Shown here piece by piece: positions 1 through 4,968 of a stretch of DNA of 8,611 bases. Position 1 is the first letter of the stretch. Every line of letters starts with the position of its first letter. The notes beneath the pieces were generated by a model, which saw only the letters and a program-made list of their open reading frames with translations, was not told where the DNA came from and ran no database searches. The position numbers and the translations under genes were made by a program. This DNA is from JBNKDD01 sp050288085 (GTDB taxonomy: Bacteria > Chloroflexota > Anaerolineae > Aggregatilineales > UBA3940). The stretch spans positions 1-8,611 of the forward strand of contig JBNKDD010000243.1 in the NCBI GenBank assembly GCA_050288085.1, read 5' to 3'.

Positions 1-249
1 TTCCGGCTTGAGCAGCACCGGGTTCATGGCGGCGGTCGGTTCGATGCCGCAGGCGAGCGCCTGGGTATATTGCGCCCGCCCGATTTCCGATCCGTCCGGG
101 CAGACTGCCGCGTTATTGGACATGTTCTGCGCTTTGAATGGTGCAACCCGCAGGCCGCGCTGGGTAAAGGCGCGGCACAGCCCGGTCACGACCAGGCTTT
201 TTCCGGCTGAGGACATGGTTCCGAGTACGACAAGGGTTTTTGAGGTCAT
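1..249 (-). CDS. cobQ: Cobyric acid synthase CobQ, N-terminal part (gene continues beyond the left edge)
   Basis: Cobyric acid synthase performs the ATP- and glutamine-dependent amidation of four carboxyl side chains of the corrin ring (b, d, e and g) in cobalamin biosynthesis, in the cytoplasm. The 83 visible codons begin MTSKTLVVLGTMSSAGKS, with the P-loop-like G-T-x-S-x-A-G-K-S of the dethiobiotin-synthetase-like domain at residues 10-18. They continue with the family hallmarks APFKAQNMSNNA (about 47-58), DGSEIGRAQ (about 62-70) and MNPVLLKP (about 75-82). This is the usual CobQ/CbiP N-terminus at its usual spacing. The ATG at 249-247 lies at the normal family start; the upstream purine stretch GGGAAA is a weak ribosome site. 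The C-terminal glutamine amidotransferase domain would lie outside the window. No other cobalamin gene is visible, and the 128-bp leader is too short and unlike a full cobalamin riboswitch. Family assignment is firm; intactness cannot be judged. Confidence 0.92.
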   Translation of the reverse strand, partial: MTSKTLVVLGTMSSAGKSLVVTGLCRAFTQRGLRVAPFKAQNMSNNAAVCPDGSEIGRAQYTQALACGIEPTAAMNPVLLKPE

Positions 250-277
250 GATGTTTCCCGTGTTTTTTGTTAGTTGG

Positions 278-294
278 CACAAACTGGTTTTGTG
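278..294. repeat. Small inverted repeat in the cobQ leader
   Basis: CACAAA (278-283) and TTTGTG (289-294) can form a perfect 6-bp stem around a 5-base loop. It lies about 29 bp upstream of the cobQ start codon, in the 128-bp gap between the dehydratase stop and cobQ. No T-run follows on the minus strand, so it is not a convincing intrinsic terminator. It could be an operator or a leader hairpin, or chance. Confidence 0.3.
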
Positions 295-300
295 TCTGGT

Positions 301-339
301 GGGGGCGAGATATCCAAACCTTTGGTTTGCCTCGCTCCT
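301..339. repeat. Inverted repeat (compound hairpin) between the dehydratase and cobQ
   Basis: An inner perfect stem CAAACC (315-320) / GGTTTG (324-329) with a 3-base loop sits inside an outer stem GCGAG (305-309) / CTCGC (331-335), which extends to 301-339 with G-U pairs in the plus-strand RNA. It follows the dehydratase stop on the minus strand by about 40 bp. There is no T-run, and the wobble pairs favour folding of the plus-strand RNA, opposite to gene direction. It may be a factor-dependent end structure, a small intergenic repeat or a protein site. Confidence 0.3.
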
Positions 340-377
340 ACAGGATTATTTGGTAATAGTCGATAATACCAGGCGAT

Positions 378-1346
378 CTATATTTGTTTTTGAATAATCC
401 CCACCAACACCGGGATATCCACATTCCCGCCGCTGACCACCACCGCCACCTGCTCGCCGACATCGATCCGACCGTTCAGCAGGGCAGCGATTCCGACCGC
501 ACCGCCGCCCTCGACGACGTGGTGCTCGCCTTCGAGCATAAAGGCCATCGCCTCGGCGATCTCCTCCTCGGAAACCAGCACCGAGTCATCGACCAGTTGG
601 CGGCACAGCTCGAAGGTATAGTGGTTGTTCGATCCCAACCCGCCGACCAGCGCATCGGCCAGGGAGGGTTCTTCTTCCAGTACGACGATCTGACCGGCTT
701 TGAGACTGGCGTGCATTACCGGGCCGCGATCCATCGATACGCCGATCACCCGGATGGCGGGGTTGATCGATTTGGCTGCCAGTGCGATCCCAGAGATCAA
801 GCCGCCGCCGGAAAGCGGCACGACCAGAGTATCAATCCCCGGTTGATCTTCCAGGATTTCCAACGCAATTGTCCCCTGCCCGGCGATCACCTGCGGGTCG
901 TCAAAGGGGCTGGAGAAGGTCAGGCCACGCTCTGCCTGGATTCGCTCGCTGTGTTCGGTCGCTTCGTCGTAACTCTGACCGACCGAGAGCACTTCCGCGC
1001 CGTAGCGTTTGATTCCCTCAACTTTGTTGGCGGGGACATTTTCCGCGAGGCAGACCATCGCCTTGATCCCCAGCTTACTGGAGACATAAGACACGGCCCG
1101 CCCGTGATTGCCGCTCGATACGGTGATCACGCCGCGATCTTTTTCCACGTCGCTCAGGCTGAGTAATTTGTTGGCTGCCCCGCGCGGCTTGAACGAGCCG
1201 GTTTGCTGGCAGTTTTCGAGCTTCATGTAGACGGGTACACCGACTCGCTCACTGAGCAGAACCGATTGGTGCAGCGGCGTCCGGGTGACGACCGGGGCGA
1301 TCCGCTGGCGGGCGGCGAGTATGTCGGCAAGGGTGATGTCAGGCAT
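378..1346 (-). CDS. PLP-dependent threonine/serine dehydratase family enzyme, EutB-like
   Basis: This is a 322-residue fold-type II PLP enzyme of the threonine ammonia-lyase / serine racemase group, which eliminates the beta-hydroxyl of hydroxy-amino acids to give a 2-oxo acid and ammonia. The PLP-binding Lys is in TGSFKPRGA (Lys about 53). The substrate loop SSGNHG lies at about 76-81, the glycine-rich phosphate-binding loop SGGGL at about 178-182, and the C-terminal SGGN, which contacts the PLP ring nitrogen, at about 304-307. There is no ACT regulatory domain, so it is the short catabolic-type form. ENVPANKVEGI, PFDDPQVIAGQGT and EGGGAVGIAALL resemble enzymes annotated as hydroxyectoine-utilisation dehydratase EutB, but no other ectoine genes are in view, so the substrate is open (threonine, serine, 3-hydroxyaspartate or a hydroxyectoine-derived product). 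The ATG at 1346-1344 is preceded by AAGGAG 7 bases upstream and by a near-consensus promoter. Family is firm, substrate is not. Confidence 0.9.
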   Translation of the reverse strand: MPDITLADILAARQRIAPVVTRTPLHQSVLLSERVGVPVYMKLENCQQTGSFKPRGAANKLLSLSDVEKDRGVITVSSGNHGRAVSYVSSKLGIKAMVCLAENVPANKVEGIKRYGAEVLSVGQSYDEATEHSERIQAERGLTFSSPFDDPQVIAGQGTIALEILEDQPGIDTLVVPLSGGGLISGIALAAKSINPAIRVIGVSMDRGPVMHASLKAGQIVVLEEEPSLADALVGGLGSNNHYTFELCRQLVDDSVLVSEEEIAEAMAFMLEGEHHVVEGGGAVGIAALLNGRIDVGEQVAVVVSGGNVDIPVLVGIIQKQI

Positions 1347-1353
1347 GTGGATT

Positions 1354-1359
1354 CTCCTT
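1354..1359 (-). promoter_or_regulatory. Ribosome binding site of the dehydratase gene
   Basis: AAGGAG on the minus strand ends 7 bases before the ATG at 1346. It supports this start codon. Confidence 0.8.
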
Positions 1360-1381
1360 GTGCTTGGATTTTCATCCGTAG

Positions 1382-1410
1382 GTAATACACCGGTGCTCGA
1401 AATGTGTCAA
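1382..1410 (-). promoter_or_regulatory. Sigma70-type promoter for the dehydratase gene
   Basis: On the minus strand a perfect -35 box TTGACA (1410-1405) is followed after exactly 17 bases by TATTAC (1387-1382), a 4/6 match to the -10 consensus with TG directly before it. Transcription would begin near 1375, giving a leader of about 30 nt that carries the AAGGAG site. The -35 box lies next to the -10 box of the divergent hydrolase promoter, so the two may compete for polymerase or be co-regulated. Confidence 0.7.
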
Positions 1411-1417
1411 GCCAGAG

Positions 1418-1423
1418 TATAAT
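1418..1423 (+). promoter_or_regulatory. Consensus -10 box for the alpha/beta hydrolase gene
   Basis: A perfect TATAAT lies 45 bp upstream of the hydrolase ATG, in the divergent gap. The hexamer 17 bases further upstream (GCTCGA, 1395-1400) is a poor -35 match, so the promoter may be weak or activator-assisted. The predicted leader is about 39 nt. Confidence 0.5.
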
Positions 1424-1468
1424 GTCAGCCTGAAATTCAAATCATCAGTAGCCAGAAGGGATATCGTT

Positions 1469-2218
1469 ATGCCACACGAGGGACAGACCGGCGTATATTT
1501 TGACAGCGGTGGGTATCGCTTGCTGGGTACTCTATGGATGGCAAAGGGCGACGATCCCAAGCCAACCGCCGTCATTTTGCACGGGCTGCCGGGCATCGAG
1601 AAGAATTTTGACCTGGCGCTCCGCCTACGCGATCAGGGCTGGAACAGCCTGATCTTTCATTACCGAGGCTGCTGGGGCAGTGATGGTCTATACACCTTCC
1701 AGACCATCCCCGATGACGTGTTTGCCGCATTGGATTATCTGAGCAGCGGGGCACATCCCCAGGTCAACCCGGAGCGGCTGTACCTGATCGGGCATTCGAT
1801 GGGCGGTTGGGCGGCGATCATGGCCGGGCACGATCCGCGAGTCCGGGCGGTGGCGATCATCGGGGCGGTGTGCGATCCGCGCCCGCTCGATTGGGGCGAC
1901 GCGGTGATCGAAGCCGAGTTTACGCCCTGGCTGCCCGGTCTGAGTCTCGATGCCTTCAAGGCTCAGTGGGCCGGATTAGATGCTGATTACAGCCCGGTCG
2001 AGCAGGTGGGGCGATTAGCGCCCCACCCCTTGCTGATCCTTCACGGCGGCAAGGATGAGGTCGTCCCGGTGGTGCAATCGGAGGAACTGCACGCCCGCTC
2101 AAAAGATTTCAGCGAGTTGGAGATTCATCCGGCAGCCAATCACAGCTTTACCTGGCATCGTCCCTGGCTGCTGGATCGGGTGTTGGGGTGGCTGCAAGCG
2201 GTGGATCGATCCCGGTAG
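1469..2218 (+). CDS. Alpha/beta hydrolase (serine hydrolase, dienelactone hydrolase / S9-like)
   Basis: A 249-residue cytoplasmic serine hydrolase of the alpha/beta fold with no signal peptide or membrane segment. The oxyanion-hole region is HGLPG at 38-42. The nucleophile elbow is G-H-S-M-G at 108-112 with Ser110, followed by a small-residue helix. The acid is probably Asp196 in GGKDEVVP, and the base His225 in ANHSF. All three catalytic residues are present at normal spacing and the length is typical of single-domain members. A short lid (about 139-170, WGD...FTPWLPG) separates the strands. The start at 1469 is supported by AGAAGGG (1454-1460) 8 bases upstream. It is transcribed divergently from the dehydratase gene and its stop is 2 bp from the stop of the convergent unknown gene. 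Substrate specificity (ester, peptide or lactone) cannot be read from the sequence. Confidence 0.88.
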   Translation: MPHEGQTGVYFDSGGYRLLGTLWMAKGDDPKPTAVILHGLPGIEKNFDLALRLRDQGWNSLIFHYRGCWGSDGLYTFQTIPDDVFAALDYLSSGAHPQVNPERLYLIGHSMGGWAAIMAGHDPRVRAVAIIGAVCDPRPLDWGDAVIEAEFTPWLPGLSLDAFKAQWAGLDADYSPVEQVGRLAPHPLLILHGGKDEVVPVVQSEELHARSKDFSELEIHPAANHSFTWHRPWLLDRVLGWLQAVDRSR

Positions 2219-2220
2219 CG

Positions 2221-3120
2221 TCAATCCTCCCGCACATCGTCGAAATCCTCCAACCGGTAATCGAAGGCCGTGCAGCCCTGATCGCGTAAATAGTCCAGCA
2301 TAGCCGGGAACCCGGACGCAAACCGGTGGAACATCACAAAGTCGAAGGTTAACTGTCTGCCTTCGCGCTCAAATCCCCCAAAGCCGGTGATGGCCTGTGT
2401 GGGGCGCGGCTGGTAATTCGTGGCAAGCTGGCTCATGGCATCTCGCTGTGCCTGCCAATCACCTATCAGTCTTGTGTCGATCTCAACACCGCTTTCCGCT
2501 GCTCTCTGTGTGACCTGATCCTCCAGGACTTCGAATATGGCCTGCTGCATTTCTTGATTCAGCCGCTCCTGCCGCTTCCTTGAGAACAGGGTGAGCAGCA
2601 GCTTTAACGGATTATTGACTGCCTTGAGGCTCATCTCCTGGAGCCGCTCACTATAGAGGGAGCTTCTCCACGACTCGTGGAGCAGTTTGACGGTGGCCTT
2701 GGCACGGGCTTCTTCTTCGGTCAGTTCTTGTGCCGATTCATCGACCGATTCCCAGGGCGCTTTCGGGCCAAGGTAAAATGTAGCGTGAAAATAGTCGGAC
2801 ATCTCCGTATCGATCTGCTGGGCGGTCGAATCGTCCGGGGCCAGACAGGTCAAAAACAGGGTGATGGCTTTCTCCTCGGCCTGATACTCCAACAAAGTCT
2901 TGCCACCATGCCCCTGTAACTGTTCGCGGATTTTGCGGATCGTGTCCCCATCTGCCTCCCGACCTGCTACAAACACCAGTTTATCCACTGTGCTTACTGG
3001 CTCGGTCGAGATACCCTGCGCTGCCAGCCAACTGCGGATCGCTGCCTCGGCAGCTTCAGCCTCAGCGGGGGATTCGAATTGTGCTGTGATGGTATAACGG
3101 TCATCCATATCAAATTGCAT
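2221..3120 (-). CDS. Hypothetical protein of unrecognised family, 299 residues
   Basis: I do not recognise this family. The protein begins MQFDMDDRYTITAQF and is acidic and soluble, without a signal peptide. Three parts can be seen. Residues about 8-90 alternate strands and helices (YTITAQF, a helix rich in A and E at 18-34, KLVFVAG at 47-53, then KAITLFLTCL at 84-93), a pattern that could be an alpha/beta sandwich. Residues about 130-215 are helical and charged, around a hydrophobic patch PLKLLLTLFSRKR at 171-183. The end (about 255-299) is QLTFDFVMF, a helix, then an acidic tail EDFDDVRED. The start at 3120 is chosen because AAGGAGG lies 8 bases upstream; the frame is open further to 3309 but that part overlaps the divergent HEAT gene A. 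It is divergent to the HEAT array across 136 bp, so a shared regulator or function is possible but unproven. Confidence 0.75.
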   Translation of the reverse strand: MQFDMDDRYTITAQFESPAEAEAAEAAIRSWLAAQGISTEPVSTVDKLVFVAGREADGDTIRKIREQLQGHGGKTLLEYQAEEKAITLFLTCLAPDDSTAQQIDTEMSDYFHATFYLGPKAPWESVDESAQELTEEEARAKATVKLLHESWRSSLYSERLQEMSLKAVNNPLKLLLTLFSRKRQERLNQEMQQAIFEVLEDQVTQRAAESGVEIDTRLIGDWQAQRDAMSQLATNYQPRPTQAITGFGGFEREGRQLTFDFVMFHRFASGFPAMLDYLRDQGCTAFDYRLEDFDDVRED

Positions 3121-3128
3121 TATAATGG

Positions 3129-3135
3129 CCTCCTT
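3129..3135 (-). promoter_or_regulatory. Strong ribosome binding site that fixes the start of the unknown gene
   Basis: AAGGAGG on the minus strand is 8 bases from the ATG at 3120. It decides for this start over the further-upstream in-frame ATG at 3309, which would extend through the start of the divergent gene A. Confidence 0.8.
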
Positions 3136-3158
3136 GACAGCAGTATATGGCTCGTGTG

Positions 3159-3173
3159 TGTCAGGGTGTGACA
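3159..3173. promoter_or_regulatory. Palindrome TGTCA-N5-TGACA in the divergent intergenic region
   Basis: TGTCA (3159-3163) and TGACA (3169-3173) form a perfect 5-bp dyad separated by GGGTG. Another TGACA lies at 3135-3139 on the plus strand. The dyad is centred between the unknown minus-strand gene and HEAT gene A, where an operator controlling both could sit. The size and symmetry fit a dimeric regulator site, but a 5-bp half-site can occur by chance. Confidence 0.3.
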
Positions 3174-3210
3174 AAGTGCACGAGGTATTTTCCGCGATCG
3201 GAGAATCCGT

Positions 3211-3216
3211 TATACT
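3211..3216 (+). promoter_or_regulatory. Candidate -10 box for the HEAT array
   Basis: TATACT (5/6 match to TATAAT) lies 41 bp before the ATG of gene A. The hexamer 17 bases upstream, TTTTCC at 3188-3193, is a weak -35. It is the best plus-strand promoter candidate seen in front of the array; an activator may be needed. Confidence 0.4.
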
Positions 3217-3256
3217 GGCGGCATGGGGGATAAGTCTATTGGGAAGCAAAAAAATC

Positions 3257-4021
3257 ATGACCACTGGCGATGAACCCTCCATCGGCGGCGACAAGCGGAT
3301 CGACACCACCGGCGCAGAACCGACACTCGGCGGCGAGGCAGCGATCCTTCACCTGGTCGAGATGCTAGGTCATACCAGTCGGAGGGTGCGACTACAAGCG
3401 GCGTACAAGCTAGGTGAGCTTGGTGATGACCGGGTTGTTGATCCTTTGCTTGCTGCTCTGGTAGATGATAATTCAGTAGTAAGGCTTTATGCCGCGATGG
3501 CTCTTGGTAAGCACGGTAGTGTCCGGGCTGTTGAGCCCTTGATCCGTACTTTGCGCGATGAACAGGTCTTAACTGTTGTAGCACAAGCCGCTATAGCCCT
3601 GGGTAAACTAGGTGATCGGCGGGCCATTGAGCCACTCTTGACCATAATCACCGAAGAACGCGCCGTCTGGGCAGCCGCAGATGCTCTAGGGCGTTTGGGT
3701 GATAGGCAAGCTGTCGAACCATTGATTGAAGTACTCAACAACTATAGCCGTTATGGTAGGCAAAGTCATCTTACCCGTGTGAAGGCTGCTATAGCCCTGG
3801 GTAAGCTTGGTGATGGGCGTGCGGTTGAGGTTCTCAAGAATGCCTTATATGTTGTAGAGCGGGAGACAGCTGACCTTCCAGAGATTGAAGATGAATTACG
3901 GTCTATGGGTTTCCACTACTTTCAATTGTCTAGAGCATGCAAAAAAGCCCTCCAACAAATCGGCACGCCGGAAGCCCTCGCCGCGATTGAAGACCTGCCT
4001 TTTCAGGAAATTGAACCATGA
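3257..4021 (+). CDS. HEAT-repeat protein A (E-Z / PBS-lyase-type HEAT repeats), 254 residues
   Basis: First gene of the array. The start at 3257 gives MTTGDEPSIGGDKRID, the same opening as the four downstream paralogues; the frame is open upstream to 3125 but that part matches nothing in them. The ribosome site is weak (GGGAAG, 3241-3246). Residues 1-27 are a polar, Gly/Thr-rich leader containing two copies of T-T-G-x-E-P-x-x-G-G. About five HEAT repeats of 29-31 residues follow, with the E-Z signature [AY]-L-G-x-L-G-D-x-R-A-[VI]-x-P-L. The end carries a charged loop, a conserved Cys (228), I-G-T-P-E-A and A-I-E-D-L-P-F. Unlike B-E, it lacks the second repeat type with V-F-D-T-L-V-E-M-L. E-Z HEAT proteins are usually protein-binding scaffolds; those lyating phycobilins are a minority, and nothing here points to bilins. 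Hand counting gives about 64% GC for the first 111 bp but about 51% for 3421-3540. The stop overlaps the start of B (ATGA). Confidence 0.85.
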   Translation: MTTGDEPSIGGDKRIDTTGAEPTLGGEAAILHLVEMLGHTSRRVRLQAAYKLGELGDDRVVDPLLAALVDDNSVVRLYAAMALGKHGSVRAVEPLIRTLRDEQVLTVVAQAAIALGKLGDRRAIEPLLTIITEERAVWAAADALGRLGDRQAVEPLIEVLNNYSRYGRQSHLTRVKAAIALGKLGDGRAVEVLKNALYVVERETADLPEIEDELRSMGFHYFQLSRACKKALQQIGTPEALAAIEDLPFQEIEP

Positions 4022-4968
4022 CCACCGGCAACGAACCCTCCATCGGTGGCGACAAACGGATCGACACCAGCGGTGCAGAACCGACACTCGGTGGCGAGGC
4101 AGCGATCCTACACCTGGTCGAAATGCTGAAATATGAGGATCGGAAGGTGCGGTATCGAGTCGCAGTAAAGCTGGTTGACCTGGGCGATAAGCGGGTGTTT
4201 GATACGCTGGTCGAGATGCTGCAAGACGAGAATGGGACTCCCCGTTTAAGAGAACGAGCGGCTATGATGCTCGGCCAATTGGGAGATAAGCGGGCGGTCG
4301 AGCCGCTGCTCGCTGTCATGACTGATGGTGACGGCGACGTAAAACAAAAAGCTGTATATTCCCTGGGGAAAATCGGTGACAGCCGGGCAGTTGAACCCTT
4401 GATCGCCGCCCTGGAAGACAGCGATAACGAGGTGAGGATGTGGGCGGCTGTTGCCCTGGGGCAGATCGGTGACAGCCGGGCGCTTGAGCCTTTAATCCGT
4501 AGCTTGACCAATAACCCAGATCGCTATGGTCGTGTTCCCTCTGCGGCTGCCTGGTCGCTGGGTAGACTGGGCGACCGTCGGGCGGTAGCGCCGATCATGG
4601 CGGCAGTTCCCCGGCTGGGTATTCCTATCCGGGCCGCCGCTGGCGATGCCCTGGGGTGGTTAGGCGACCGGCAGGCGGTCGAAACTTTGCTTGAGATACT
4701 CAACGATTATGCCGGGAGTGGCTGCCGGGAGGCGGTCGAAGCGCTGGGTACGCTAGGCGATGAACGTGCCGTCAAACCGCTGATCGCCACCTTACATCGT
4801 GCCGGTCAGAGCATAAGTGTTTATCAGGCGAGTGGTGAGGACACTCGCGTGCCCTACTATGTTACACTATTAAAACGGTGCAAAGAAGCCCTGGAAAAAA
4901 TCGGCACACCAGAAGCCCTGGTTGCAATTGAAGACCTGCCCTTCCACTCTCTAGGAGACGAACCATGA
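4018..4968 (+). CDS. HEAT-repeat protein B, 316 residues
   Basis: Paralogue of A, overlapping it by 4 bases (ATGA), with AGGA at 4005-4008 inside A as ribosome site, so translation is probably coupled. The leader MTTGNEPSIGGDKRID differs from that of A at few positions; the first 37 codons are about 90% identical to those of A at the DNA level (11 differences in 111 by hand). The next module, K-V-R-Y-R-V-A-V-K-L then R-V-F-D-T-L-V-E-M-L-Q-D-E-N-G-T-P-R-L-R-E-R-A-A (about 42-83), is shared with C, D and especially E. About seven HEAT repeats in all follow the leader. The penultimate one carries LNDY, and the C-terminal module has the conserved Cys (288), I-G-T-P-E-A and A-I-E-D-L-P-F. No catalytic motif, membrane segment or signal peptide is visible. 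Likely a soluble solenoid for protein-protein contact; partner unknown. Confidence 0.87.
   Translation: MTTGNEPSIGGDKRIDTSGAEPTLGGEAAILHLVEMLKYEDRKVRYRVAVKLVDLGDKRVFDTLVEMLQDENGTPRLRERAAMMLGQLGDKRAVEPLLAVMTDGDGDVKQKAVYSLGKIGDSRAVEPLIAALEDSDNEVRMWAAVALGQIGDSRALEPLIRSLTNNPDRYGRVPSAAAWSLGRLGDRRAVAPIMAAVPRLGIPIRAAAGDALGWLGDRQAVETLLEILNDYAGSGCREAVEALGTLGDERAVKPLIATLHRAGQSISVYQASGEDTRVPYYVTLLKRCKEALEKIGTPEALVAIEDLPFHSLGDEP

Noticed and set aside
250..377. Cobalamin riboswitch upstream of cobQ
   Set aside because: The gap is only 128 bp and I could not find the B12-box or the multi-stem arrangement; only small hairpins are seen.
8..397. Plus-strand open frame across cobQ and the intergenic gap
   Set aside because: The minus strand carries unmistakable CobQ motifs; the plus frame matches nothing.
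384..1166. Open frame of 260 codons on the plus strand opposite the dehydratase
   Set aside because: The minus strand encodes an enzyme with all PLP-family motifs; the plus frame has none and no ribosome site.
3142..3147. TATACT on the minus strand as -10 box of the unknown gene
   Set aside because: Transcription would begin in or just before the AAGGAGG site, leaving hardly any leader, and no acceptable -35 box is found at 16-18 bases.
3125..3256. N-terminal extension of gene A by 44 codons
   Set aside because: The extension has no equivalent in B-E, covers the divergent promoter region and the ribosome site of the minus gene, and the family start MTTG lies at 3257.
3930..4511. Long open frame of 193 codons on the minus strand under genes A and B
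   Set aside because: It is antisense to clear HEAT repeats with strong family similarity; its Ser/Arg-rich sequence is the mirror of the repeated codons, and similar minus-strand frames recur under every paralogue.
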